From: Clostridiales bacterium 38_11 | GTDB lineage: Bacteria > Bacillota > Clostridia > Tissierellales > Dethiosulfatibacteraceae | Length of the DNA: 41,267 bases | Direction of reading: 5' to 3' | Assembly (NCBI GenBank): GCA_001509345.1 | Contig: LGGM01000012.1 | Coordinates: forward strand, 1-41,267 | Shown: piece by piece, positions 33,205 to 41,267 of the stretch | How the letters are laid out: every line of letters starts with the position of its first letter | Position numbering within the stretch: position 1 is the first letter of the stretch | The notes under the pieces: model-generated | Seen by the model: only the letters and a program-made list of their open reading frames with translations | Database searches by the model: none | Told to the model about the DNA's origin: nothing | Position numbers and translations under genes: made by a program

Positions 33205-33468
33205 TTAGTCACAGTTAATGCAACATTTATTCAATATATCTTCCTTGAAAGCAAGTCTTTTGCGATCTTGAAGCAACTGTGGATAATTTTCGAGTGAATC
33301 GCTTATGTTTCTTAATGTTTCTATCAGCAACTGGTTTTCTTCTTTAAGCTTGTAAAATACAAATTTTTCTTTTCTTTCATCTTCCACCAGATTCAGATCT
33401 CTAAGCTTGGAAAGATTCTTAGATACCCTGGGTTGCGGTACGTCCAAAACACCACTTAGCTCACATGG
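33205..33468 (-). pseudogene. arsR: ArsR-family arsenic repressor, 5' truncated
   Basis: The frame reads CELSGVLDVPQPRVSKN, LSKLRDLNLVEDERKEKF, VFYKLKEE and ends in DILNKCCINCD, the recognition helix, wing and C-terminal helix of ArsR. The N-terminal 25-30 residues (first helices and the usual ELCVC metal site) are missing; only PCEL remains. Upstream codons (TTG ACA AAA...) are in frame but are the -35 hexamer of a promoter, not a coding start. After the predicted transcription start the first ATG is followed directly by TGA. The repressor is therefore probably not made, and the operon would be unregulated by it. Confidence 0.72.
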
Positions 33469-33478
33469 GTATATGTAT

Positions 33479-33507
33479 ATATTACTCCTATGCCATATTT
33501 TTGTCAA
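33479..33507 (-). promoter_or_regulatory. Promoter of the ars operon
   Basis: Minus strand: perfect TTGACA (33507-33502), 17 nt, TAATAT (33484-33479). Transcription would start about ten bases before the surviving arsR sequence, leaving no room for a leader with ribosome binding site and start codon. The AT-rich ATATACATATACC just downstream may be part of the old operator. Confidence 0.72.
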
Positions 33508-33532
33508 TGGTATTATACGAAACTATCATTAA

Positions 33533-33562
33533 TTGATTTAACATGATTGTTTGTGATAAAAT
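33533..33562 (+). promoter_or_regulatory. Promoter of the questin-oxidase-like gene
   Basis: TTGATT (33533-33538), 18 nt, TAAAAT (33557-33562), followed by a leader of about 65 nt and AAGGAG before the ATG at 33634. It is divergent from the ars promoter 26 nt away. Confidence 0.55.
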
Positions 33563-33633
33563 ATAAAAGCAAACAAGAGCACAGGTTTATAGGTAGCCTT
33601 TGACAACCTAAATACAGTAGCAAGGAGTAGATT

Positions 33634-34632
33634 ATGACTATTGGCGAACTGATAATCGAATATGGCAAGCAAGATACTCCCTATATGGGAAACCTGGTGA
33701 ATCACCTGCCAATGGGTCAGCTGGCATTATACAGACTATCTGGGAATCTGGATTTGGTAAAAGACTACTCGGATTATTTCAAGGAAAAGTTTCAGATAAA
33801 CCAGATGAAGGAAAATGAACACAAAGCTGATTCACTTGAATCTTGCCTTGGAGAAAGAGAATTATATGAATCCTGTCTGATATTGCTCAAGGAACGAATT
33901 CGACAGGAAGGAATAGACAGAATTGTTAGGGAAGTTTTGAATCAATACCCACTCGGCATGTCATCTGGGCTTTTTCATGTGCTGATTAGACTGGCTTATG
34001 CTGTTGAAGGCGCTGAGCTGGAAGAAAAGCTTGAAGAAGAGGTTGCGCGTGCTTTGGCTTATTATGTCACAGCTTATCGTGAAGCCGATATCCTAACCCG
34101 ACGCATACCTATCTCTGAGATATTCAACGAAATGAATAAGCTGGTAAATCATAAGAAAATCAAAAAACTGCTTGAAGCACAACCCTCCACGGGAAAGCAG
34201 ATGAAAGCGCTATATGAAAACAAAACGTTTATGGAATTGGGCTTTGTATTGGAAGGATCCGAAGAGGAAAAAATTAAAGGACTAATCTCATTGCTTCTGC
34301 CAGTGTTTGAGCTATCTTCCAGTATTGTTGTCCTACATTGTGTCACCGGATTACATGCTCTGATAAATCTCAATAAGTATTTCAATGACTTTGAGAATGC
34401 ATTTGATATCTATACAACCTGCTGTATAGCTCATTTATTGACTGTGGAGAATTTAATCTACCGTGAACCGAATGAAAAATTAGAACCCCTGAATTGGAAT
34501 GAGATTATTACACTGTGTCTCACTTCGAGAGATGTACATACGATCAAATTCACATATAGCTGTCATGAACTTTATCAGTGCTATGTTATTGAAGGATTGA
34601 AAAAATCTGCACATAAAAAGATTACAGGCTAA
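33634..34632 (+). CDS. Questin-oxidase-like (DUF4243) protein
   Basis: A 332-residue, mostly helical protein. Family marks are NLVNHLPMGQLALYRLSGN (about residues 20-38), LGMSSGLFHVLIRLAYAVE, and EEVARALAYYVTAYREA. Late histidines (VVLHCVTGLHALINL, FTYSCHELYQCYV) fit the same family. Members in fungi (AflY, questin oxidase) perform Baeyer-Villiger-like oxidations in polyketide pathways; bacterial homologues are largely uncharacterised. There is no signal peptide or obvious cofactor motif. It is divergent from the ars operon and may or may not be linked to it. A bidirectional terminator follows at 34677-34716. Confidence 0.75.
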   Translation: MTIGELIIEYGKQDTPYMGNLVNHLPMGQLALYRLSGNLDLVKDYSDYFKEKFQINQMKENEHKADSLESCLGERELYESCLILLKERIRQEGIDRIVREVLNQYPLGMSSGLFHVLIRLAYAVEGAELEEKLEEEVARALAYYVTAYREADILTRRIPISEIFNEMNKLVNHKKIKKLLEAQPSTGKQMKALYENKTFMELGFVLEGSEEEKIKGLISLLLPVFELSSSIVVLHCVTGLHALINLNKYFNDFENAFDIYTTCCIAHLLTVENLIYREPNEKLEPLNWNEIITLCLTSRDVHTIKFTYSCHELYQCYVIEGLKKSAHKKITG

Positions 34633-34676
34633 ATGCTGAAGTATAAAGTACGAAAATAGACGATAACAATTAAAAG

Positions 34677-34716
34677 TCAAGCCACTGGTTCATATGACAT
34701 GAACTCTGTGGCTTGA
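34677..34716. terminator. Bidirectional intrinsic terminator
   Basis: TCAAGCCAC (34677-34685) pairs with GTGGCTTGA (34708-34716), and inside it GTTCAT (34688-34693) pairs with ATGAAC (34699-34704). T-rich TTTGTTGTTG follows on the plus strand, and TTTTAATTG follows on the minus strand. It sits between the convergent questin-oxidase-like gene and the flavoprotein gene and can serve both. Confidence 0.75.
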
Positions 34717-34767
34717 TTTGTTGTTGTTTAACTATTAATAAGATTTTTCTGCTATCCTGTCCAACTT

Positions 34768-36708
34768 TTACTCGGCAGGAACAAAGTCTGGAAGTGTTCC
34801 CAAAACAGATACTTGGCCGGCGATATAACCGTGTGCAACCGCATCAGGTATCGCATTGGAGCCCAATCTGTTGGTGCCATGAACGCCACCTGTAACCTCT
34901 CCAGCAGCATATAAGCCTGGGATAACTTCTCCCCAGATATCTTGAACCTCAGTTTTCTCAGTAATCGCTAATCCACCCATTGTGTGGTGAACTGATGGCC
35001 ATTGAGGAACAGCATAGTATGGTCCTCTATCAATTTTCATCATAACGCCTGTATCGATAACCTTTCCAAAATCAGGATCAACACCAGCTTCCACATAACC
35101 GTTGTGCTTATCAATAGTCGCCTTTAGGGCTTCTGCAGTCATATTGATTGTTTTGTCTTGATATTGATGCGCGTTGATTATCTCTGCCAATTCTTCCAAT
35201 GTGTCAGCTTTGAAAATACGATCAGCATTGATACCATTCTCTAATTGTGTTTCGGAAATAAATCCGCCTTTTTCATAAATATCTTGGCCAAATATAGAAA
35301 ATGTTGGGAATCCGCCGCTTTCCTGAGCAGCTCTTGCACAAACGTCTCTTCTTTCACCTTCATTGACATAACGATTACCGTTCACATCAACATACACTAT
35401 TCCTGAGCTTGGTCCGCTAAAAGGAATTACTGCTGTTGCATCCAATACACCATTGTTTGGATTGGCAAAAGGATAAAGTTGAATATATGCCATTTGAACT
35501 GTATTGGCACCAATCTCTTGAGCCATGATGATTCCTTCTCCAGTCGCGCCTACATGGTTTGTAGTTGGTATATCAGCTGTAAGTGCTGGTACTTGCTTAG
35601 AACGCATTTCTACATTTCCAGCAAATCCACCAGTTGTCAAAATAACACTTTTGTCAGCTTTTATATTTTTCACGCCATCTTCAGTTTCCACTTTAATACC
35701 AACAACTCTTCTGTCCCCGTCAGCTTCTCTATAGATTTGAACCATCTTGGTATTTAACATGACAGTTGCCGATGTTTCTGCCAGCATTTTCTTTTGTACT
35801 GTTACTATATCAGCGCCAACACCGTTTATTGTTGTATAGGTCCTATAGCCATAATGTCCGCCTGGACGGGTGATAGACTCTCTAACTTGCAATCCATTTT
35901 CCAAGAAGAGATTAAGCATATATGGAGCGCCATATACTAAGTTCTTAACAAGTTTCACATCCCCCATATAGTCGCCGCCAGCTATGGTATCCTCTATATG
36001 TTTCTTCGCGGTATCCGGCTCTAGGTTCAATTTTGTATATAACTCATCTGCAATATCGCTGGTATAGGATGCATAGACACCACCATTGATTTGTGAGTTT
36101 CCACCCAACACAGGCATTTTGTCAATCAATAGTGTTGTAGCACCATTGGTTGATGCGCTTTGAGCTGCGGCCAATCCAGCAAATCCACCACCAACTACTA
36201 CAACATCATAAGTCATGTCCCAATTCTCTGGTAGATTTCCACTGCCCATTGAAGGACGTGCATCCCCATCAGAATCAGAACCAGAAGCCACATCAGCTAT
36301 ATCAAATTCACTTACAACACCACCAGCTTCTTCTATGGCTTGTTTTACAGCATTTATAATACCATTGCTTGTCATAGTAGCACCAGTGACTGCATCAATA
36401 CCAATACTCTGTTGTTCTACAATCTTAATAGGTATCTCTTCAAGTGCTGCATCAGATACCCCTTTTGTTTCTTCATGGGTTACGATTTCAACAGCATCGA
36501 TAGATTTCTCTCCTAGTGTTACTTTGACTTCCATAGGATACATACCGGTTGTCTCAATCAAGTATTCCCCTACTGTCATGGATGTGATGTTACTCTCAGG
36601 CCCTTCAGTTGTTGTCGGTTGTGGTGCAGGTTGTTCTGTGCATGCAGTAACACTCAATAACAAGCATACCACCAGCATAAACGATAAGATTTTCTTTGCT
36701 TTTTTCAT
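34768..36708 (-). CDS. Secreted FMN/FAD reductase lipoprotein, fumarate/urocanate-reductase-like
   Basis: 646 residues from the ATG at 36708 (GGAGGATG upstream; a longer frame to 36744 lacks a ribosome binding site). Lipobox VTAC (Cys23); an FMN-binding domain (about 40-130) with flavinylation motif DAVTGAT (Thr111, ApbE target type); FAD domain from VVVGGGFAGLAA (about 170) with ERRD (Arg454, catalytic Arg position), HHTMGG (574-579) and GVHGTNRLGSNA (Arg614). In flavocytochrome c fumarate reductases a His precedes the conserved Pro (HP); here it is Tyr412 (QLYP), a change I recall from urocanate reductase UrdA. Another enoate acceptor is equally possible. No haem CXXCH sites. It probably takes electrons from a membrane carrier outside the cell. 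Confidence 0.9.
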   Translation of the reverse strand: MKKAKKILSFMLVVCLLLSVTACTEQPAPQPTTTEGPESNITSMTVGEYLIETTGMYPMEVKVTLGEKSIDAVEIVTHEETKGVSDAALEEIPIKIVEQQSIGIDAVTGATMTSNGIINAVKQAIEEAGGVVSEFDIADVASGSDSDGDARPSMGSGNLPENWDMTYDVVVVGGGFAGLAAAQSASTNGATTLLIDKMPVLGGNSQINGGVYASYTSDIADELYTKLNLEPDTAKKHIEDTIAGGDYMGDVKLVKNLVYGAPYMLNLFLENGLQVRESITRPGGHYGYRTYTTINGVGADIVTVQKKMLAETSATVMLNTKMVQIYREADGDRRVVGIKVETEDGVKNIKADKSVILTTGGFAGNVEMRSKQVPALTADIPTTNHVGATGEGIIMAQEIGANTVQMAYIQLYPFANPNNGVLDATAVIPFSGPSSGIVYVDVNGNRYVNEGERRDVCARAAQESGGFPTFSIFGQDIYEKGGFISETQLENGINADRIFKADTLEELAEIINAHQYQDKTINMTAEALKATIDKHNGYVEAGVDPDFGKVIDTGVMMKIDRGPYYAVPQWPSVHHTMGGLAITEKTEVQDIWGEVIPGLYAAGEVTGGVHGTNRLGSNAIPDAVAHGYIAGQVSVLGTLPDFVPAE

Positions 36709-36772
36709 GTAAACATCCTCCTTTTTATAATCGTAGCCTAACACTTTTTATTATTTAGTGTCTTTGTCTAAA

Positions 36773-36840
36773 GATTAACACATTTGATTCGCAATTGTCA
36801 ATTCAATTACAATATTGTTGCATTTAATTAACAAATGTGT
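36773..36840 (-). promoter_or_regulatory. Promoter and overlapping inverted repeat before the flavoprotein gene
   Basis: Minus strand: perfect TTGACA (36801-36796), 17 nt, then a weak TTAATC (36778-36773). The arms ACACATTTG (36778-36786) and CAAATGTGT (36832-36840) are a perfect 9-bp inverted repeat enclosing the -35, with a weaker inner GCAA/TTGC pair. A poor -10 with a flanking dyad suggests activator- or repressor-controlled transcription. No regulator gene is adjacent. Confidence 0.5.
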
Positions 36841-36884
36841 AAGGTATTGTTTACATTTTTAATTAAAGTAAATATGTTGTCTAT

Positions 36885-39800
36885 TTATTCATTATCAACA
36901 GGGTTGTTTGTTTTGTTAATCAGAGCATCCCTCCTTTTAAACACAACCTCAGGCAATACAATCCTGATTTCCTTATCGCTGTCCTCCGCTTTCCAAAAAA
37001 CAATTAGTCGCACAGTCCCATGGACAGGATAATATCCCTTTTGTTTCAATTCTTTGATTCTTTGAATCATATGTTGGGAAAATCTTACAATCTTTTCGCC
37101 TCTACTGTTATAGCAAAACTGTTCATCAACCTGCAATCTATCTCCGCTGTTTAACAAATCAATCGGTTTCTGACAAAACATGAAGTAACTCAGCCAAACA
37201 TCCCAGTAACCCAGTTGCAGTGCGATCTCCTCCAATGGCCCGTAATCATTGTAGTCGTACTCCCTGTCTATACCTTTGGCTTGAATTCCTTCCAAAAAAT
37301 CTCCATTATAATTGACAGTCAGATGATTCTTGGCTCTCGTCATAGCCACATATATTGCTCTTGTGCTTTCGTCTGTTAGATAGTTGAATCCGTTCAACAT
37401 CAGAAAAACCTGATCAAATTCTCTTCCTTTAGCTTTATGAATGGTAGATACAGTTATCGTTTCTGAACGTCCTTCAAAAAAGTCTTCTAGATTGGATTCT
37501 CTCACAAATATCTCGAAGTCACTCTTGTACTTATACTTGAAGCTATTCGCCTCAAAGGCTTTCATGAGATTAAGGCAAATATCAAGGTTGGAACTATTCT
37601 TAAATGTACTCCTTAATGACCTCCTCGTTTTACGCCATATTTCTTCACTGATTATCTGGCTTTTAGGCTCCGAGTTTAACTGGGTTGCCAAATATCTTAT
37701 TTCCAAGATGTTGAAGAGATTGAAGCTCTCGTTACTCTGAATAAGCTTAGATGGCATTCCCTCTTTTCTCAATAGGCTTGTGATCTGCAGCGCTTCATCA
37801 TTGTTGTGAGTCAATACGCCAATAGAGCCAATGAGTCTTTGGCTAAGAATATCTGATACAAAGGCATTAACCATTTGGTCTGATTTGTATTTCAAGATTC
37901 GAATCCGTCCATCGCCTCTTAAAGCAGACTTAATAGCTACCTCCTTCATTCTATCAGTTAATCGTTCCGCGAATTGATTAGTAAAGTTTACTAAATTTGG
38001 CTGACTACGATAATTATCCACCAACTCGTATTTCACTGCATCAGGAATAGACATCAATTCCATCAAATATTTGGAATCAGACCCTCTAAAAGCATAAATA
38101 TTCTGATCATCATCCCCAACAGCAATGACACGAATATCCTCGTTGTATGCCATCAGGGTTTTTATCAGTTCAAACTCATTCCCGTCCATATCTTGTGCCT
38201 CATCAATAACCAGAACGGTTTTAGTCAATTTGCCGATTTCTACCTCATCATCCTTGATTTTTTTAATCGCGTCCTTGATGATATCATTCGATTTTTCTAA
38301 TGTTCCCATCCTGCCCAACAGGTCAAAGCAATATGAATGAAATGTTTTGATCTCAACATAATGAGCTGCGTTGCCAATCAACTGACGCAATCTTGCCTTG
38401 AATTCAGTCACTGCAGCCCTGGAAAATGTCAGCATCAACAGCTGTTCATGCTTGATATCCTCCATCATAACCAACGAAGCCAGCTTGTGAACCAAAATCC
38501 TCGTCTTACCGCTCCCCGGTCCCGCTGCCACAACAATCGTCTTTGCTGCGCGATCATTGATGATTCTTAGCTGGGTTGTTGACAACTCGCCAAAGAGCTG
38601 TTTGAATTTTGAAGGTGTAATATTTCGGGTAATTTCTTCATGTCTTGAACCTACGAAATACTTTCTCAAAAATATGGAATAGTTAAGCTGAAAATAATCA
38701 TCCACAAATTGCAGCGCTTCTTTGTAATCGTCTACCATTTTTTTTGCATATTCTCCAACAATATGGATCTGTTGAATCTTACCTTTATAAAACGTATCTA
38801 ATTTATTATAAGCATCAATCGTAAATCTTTTCCTGGTATCCTGTTCCAATCTTTCAATGGAAAAAGCCTGATATAGCACAAAAAAACCACCCTCTATCTG
38901 TAGTGCATCAATTCTGGAGAGATAATACAAAGCTTCCTCAATCTCACGAAATGAAGTTTTGGTATTAAAAAAGGTTAATCGTTCTTCATAAGCCATTTTT
39001 AAATCCAGAACTGAGAACTCTATCAACTCCTCTCCCAGACCACTACCAATGTTGTCTTTATTTCTTCTTTCAAAAAGATACTGCACAATAAATCGACTCA
39101 AATCATGCAATTTTTCAAGCTTGTTTGCCAGCTCCTCTCTGTTGATAAGCAATTTTATTTTAATATGGTTTGAAGAATTGCTGTGATGCCTGCTTTTAAT
39201 CCATTGCTTAATGGTCCAAAGCGTTATCAATGTTCTAATGTGTTTAGGCATTATATCAATGCATCCATTCTCCTCAGCTCTTCCAGTCAGCTCTTTGATA
39301 TTGTGTATTTTAGGTTCCTCTGTCAATGCCTCAAGTAAGAATTTTTCCGATTTCATGTAAGCTTCCAGAATAGCTATTGATCTATTCTGATTTTCTTTAC
39401 GCTTGATGAAAACCTTTAAATCCTTGGCATCCGCTAGGATATTATCCTCTCTCAAAAGGTTTATAACATTAACCACTTCCACTTTGGTCAAGCCAAGTAT
39501 ATCTCCAATATAATCCACCCTAGTTTCGGCACCATCATCACGCGTTTTCGCTCTGCTTTTCATAGATAAGAGCATCCTAATGATTCTTATTGCGTTTTCT
39601 TCCTGTTTACCTTCAAAAATACTGGACGCTTCAATTTTACTTCTAGCCTCTTCCGCATTTTTAACCAAAATACTATCCGCATAGATTCGAGGCACATTCT
39701 GCCCCCTACGTACATATCCAGCTTCCTCAAGCGCGGCAATAGCTGTCTTAACCCTGGTTTCTATTTCCATGATGGAATCGTCCCATCCAGCTCTTCTGGC

Positions 39801-41267
39801 AATTTCCAAAGCCGATTGGGAAACATTTGAACGAACACGGGTTAAATCCTTTATCGCTTTCCAAACCTGTTGAATCTCCTGTACGCTCAGTTTGGTCTGA
39901 TTTAAAAGGATAAAATGTTTGTTCAAATCTTCGTCGTTAAAAAGAACATAGCAATCCGCCGAAATAGACTCGTCCCTACCAGCCCGTCCCGCCTCTTGAA
40001 TATAATTCTCTAGGGAGTCAGATATGTCATAGTGAATGACCATACCGACATCCTTTTTATCTACACCCATTCCAAAGGCAGAGGTCGCTACCATAATGCC
40101 AATCTTGCCCGATATAAAATCATCTTGATTTTCCGATTTTTCCCTATTATCCATTTGCCCATGATAAGGCTTGGCGGGATAACCGTCCTTGGTCAAATGA
40201 TCTGCCAGTTCTTGGGCTCTCTTTGTTCTGGATACATAGACAATAGTAGGGCAGCTGTTACCTTCAACTAGATTTCGCAATGTATGATACTTTTCCTCTT
40301 CGCTGTTTTTATATAGCACATTGTATTGCAAATTGGTCCTGGTGGCACTTGATCTGAAAACAATTATTTCAAGAGATAGTTTTTCTTTGAAATAGTTTCT
40401 GATGTCTTCTATTACATTCTGCTTTGCCGTGGCGGTAAAGCATGAGACAGGAATCCCATCCTGGAGATTTTTCTTAGCCTGATACTGTTTTATAAAATCA
40501 CCGATATATTGGTAATCCACCCTAAAATCCTGTCCCCACGCGGAGAAACAGTGGGCTTCATCAATCACAAATCGCACCACATTTCTGCCCAAAAGCAAGT
40601 GTTCAATGGTTTTGGATCGTAGTGACTCAGGCGATATGTAAAGAATTGAAGCAGAGCCATCGATCACTCGTTGCATTGATATGGATCTCTCAACAGGGTC
40701 CAACAGACCGTTGATAGTTACCGCCTCTGTGATGCCTGCGTCCTCTAGATTATCCACCTGGTCCTTCATCAATGACTGCAAGGGTGAAATGATAACCGTC
40801 AATCCCTTGACAGCCTCTCCTGACATGAGCGCTGGAATTTGAAAAGCAAGAGATTTTCCACCCCCTGTGGGGAATATAGCCAAGAGAGATTTGTTGTCGA
40901 CAGCGGCCTTTACTGCTTTTTCCTGCAATGGTTCTCCGTCGTACCTCCGATACTCATCAAATCCGAAAAAACGTTTTAATCCTTTATGGATATCCCAAGC
41001 CTCATTACAGTAGTAGCAGCCTGTTAGGCACGGATTGTTTTTCAGCAAAAACATAACTTTCCCCACTGCTGGGTAGTTTCGTAGCACCCAAGGAGGAGTT
41101 ATGGAATATCGGCTGTTAGCATGTATCAACGCGATGCTGTACGCCAGTTCGACTGGATACACCGAAATAAGCTTTAACAGGTTTGCATTATGACAGATCT
41201 GACCCTGAAGCTTATCTCTTATAACTCGCTCAATATTGATGGATTCATGCTTATAGTCAACAAATTT
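36885..41267 (-). CDS. RecQ-UvrD fused DNA helicase (5' end beyond the window)
   Basis: The frame is open from the stop at 36885 to the window edge: 1460 visible residues, and a GTG at 41162 is only one possible internal start. First comes a Cys-rich stretch CLTGCYYCNEAWD. The RecQ helicase follows, with Walker A AIFPTGGGKS, DEAHCFSAWGQDFR and motif VI QEAGRAGRDES. A long middle region (about 450 residues, winged-helix-like) leads to a UvrD/Rep-type helicase: VVAAGPGSGKTRILV, VIDEAQDMDG, VGDDDQNIYAFRGSD, NYRSQPNLV, STIHKAKGREFDQVF, AMTRAK. So two opposite-superfamily (SF2 and SF1) motors lie in one chain. I recall similar bacterial proteins, some with an N-terminal exonuclease domain. Role likely repair or foreign-DNA processing; not settled. 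Confidence 0.93.
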   Translation of the reverse strand, partial: KFVDYKHESINIERVIRDKLQGQICHNANLLKLISVYPVELAYSIALIHANSRYSITPPWVLRNYPAVGKVMFLLKNNPCLTGCYYCNEAWDIHKGLKRFFGFDEYRRYDGEPLQEKAVKAAVDNKSLLAIFPTGGGKSLAFQIPALMSGEAVKGLTVIISPLQSLMKDQVDNLEDAGITEAVTINGLLDPVERSISMQRVIDGSASILYISPESLRSKTIEHLLLGRNVVRFVIDEAHCFSAWGQDFRVDYQYIGDFIKQYQAKKNLQDGIPVSCFTATAKQNVIEDIRNYFKEKLSLEIIVFRSSATRTNLQYNVLYKNSEEEKYHTLRNLVEGNSCPTIVYVSRTKRAQELADHLTKDGYPAKPYHGQMDNREKSENQDDFISGKIGIMVATSAFGMGVDKKDVGMVIHYDISDSLENYIQEAGRAGRDESISADCYVLFNDEDLNKHFILLNQTKLSVQEIQQVWKAIKDLTRVRSNVSQSALEIARRAGWDDSIMEIETRVKTAIAALEEAGYVRRGQNVPRIYADSILVKNAEEARSKIEASSIFEGKQEENAIRIIRMLLSMKSRAKTRDDGAETRVDYIGDILGLTKVEVVNVINLLREDNILADAKDLKVFIKRKENQNRSIAILEAYMKSEKFLLEALTEEPKIHNIKELTGRAEENGCIDIMPKHIRTLITLWTIKQWIKSRHHSNSSNHIKIKLLINREELANKLEKLHDLSRFIVQYLFERRNKDNIGSGLGEELIEFSVLDLKMAYEERLTFFNTKTSFREIEEALYYLSRIDALQIEGGFFVLYQAFSIERLEQDTRKRFTIDAYNKLDTFYKGKIQQIHIVGEYAKKMVDDYKEALQFVDDYFQLNYSIFLRKYFVGSRHEEITRNITPSKFKQLFGELSTTQLRIINDRAAKTIVVAAGPGSGKTRILVHKLASLVMMEDIKHEQLLMLTFSRAAVTEFKARLRQLIGNAAHYVEIKTFHSYCFDLLGRMGTLEKSNDIIKDAIKKIKDDEVEIGKLTKTVLVIDEAQDMDGNEFELIKTLMAYNEDIRVIAVGDDDQNIYAFRGSDSKYLMELMSIPDAVKYELVDNYRSQPNLVNFTNQFAERLTDRMKEVAIKSALRGDGRIRILKYKSDQMVNAFVSDILSQRLIGSIGVLTHNNDEALQITSLLRKEGMPSKLIQSNESFNLFNILEIRYLATQLNSEPKSQIISEEIWRKTRRSLRSTFKNSSNLDICLNLMKAFEANSFKYKYKSDFEIFVRESNLEDFFEGRSETITVSTIHKAKGREFDQVFLMLNGFNYLTDESTRAIYVAMTRAKNHLTVNYNGDFLEGIQAKGIDREYDYNDYGPLEEIALQLGYWDVWLSYFMFCQKPIDLLNSGDRLQVDEQFCYNSRGEKIVRFSQHMIQRIKELKQKGYYPVHGTVRLIVFWKAEDSDKEIRIVLPEVVFKRRDALINKTNNPVDNE

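Noticed and set aside
33469-33507. N-terminal extension of arsR (MTKIWHRSNIYIY) as real coding sequence
   Set aside because: Its TTG start is the -35 hexamer and the following codons cover the -10; it does not resemble ArsR N-termini.
41163-41267. GTG at 41162 as the start of the RecQ-UvrD protein
   Set aside because: The frame stays open with coding-like sequence to the window edge and no ribosome binding site precedes the GTG.

Overview
The window is chromosomal DNA from a low-GC Gram-positive anaerobe, most likely of class Clostridia. The signs are strong AGGAGG-type ribosome binding sites, sigma-A type promoters (TTGACA-17-TATAAT-like), a ferredoxin-dependent 2-oxoacid oxidoreductase, an iron-sulfur aldo/keto reductase, many lipobox lipoproteins and clostridial family variants. 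Genus cannot be fixed from sequence alone. No prophage, CRISPR array, rRNA operon or intact transposase gene was found.

Layout. 1-246 (minus): a strong promoter, tRNA-Thr(GGU) and the first codons of tuf. 302-640: a decayed ASCH-domain gene. 665-5614 (minus): an acetoin-dehydrogenase-like 2-oxoacid dehydrogenase operon. Its order is free lipoyl domain, AcoX-like kinase, E1-alpha, E1-beta, bare E2 catalytic domain, Lin0512-family protein and NUDIX hydrolase, behind a promoter with a CcpA-type cre. 5711-8529 (minus): YgiD-like dioxygenase, methyltransferase, ferredoxin-tailed aldo/keto reductase. 8700-10194 (plus): EamA transporter remnant, thioredoxin-like protein, PhzF-family protein. 10209-13638: a terminator, a TnpB-type omega-RNA-like relic fused to a truncated tag gene, then tldD/pmbA. 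13729-15493 (minus): an unidentified remnant, a membrane-anchored protein of unknown function and its NapH/NosR-type 4Fe-4S membrane partner. 15889-21951 (minus): clpB, a three-repeat lipoprotein, and a two-subunit 2-oxoacid:ferredoxin oxidoreductase. 21963-22400: a decayed padR/HAAS pair. 22471-27179: rhodanese lipoprotein, gamma-glutamyltransferase, divergent Lrp/AsnC regulator, lactate permease and a 48-residue membrane peptide. 27181-30306 (minus): tripartite tricarboxylate transporter tctC-tctB-tctA with a hairpin between tctC and tctB. 30636-33507 (minus): arsenic operon (arsR remnant, arsP, acr3, arsC). 33634-34632 (plus): questin-oxidase-like protein. 34768-36708 (minus): secreted FMN/FAD fumarate- or urocanate-reductase-like lipoprotein. 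36885-41267 (minus): a very large RecQ-UvrD double helicase running off the window.

How the genes fit together. The metabolic picture is anaerobic organic-acid and peptide use: uptake of lactate-like and tricarboxylate-like acids (LctP, TctABC), oxidative decarboxylation by an NAD-linked (aco-like) and a ferredoxin-linked (KorAB) 2-oxoacid system, glutamyl-peptide breakdown (Ggt, TldD/PmbA), and a surface flavoprotein that may use an enoate as electron acceptor. A separate theme is decay: at least six recognisable genes (ASCH, EamA, tag, HAAS, padR, arsR) are truncated or interrupted. The arsR lesion places the ars promoter directly against the broken regulator and probably makes the resistance operon constitutive.

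Nothing here is clearly a new multi-gene system. The best leads are the split-E2/AcoX/Lin0512 operon, the orphan omega-RNA-like relic, the membrane 4Fe-4S protein with its anchored partner, and the RecQ-UvrD giant.
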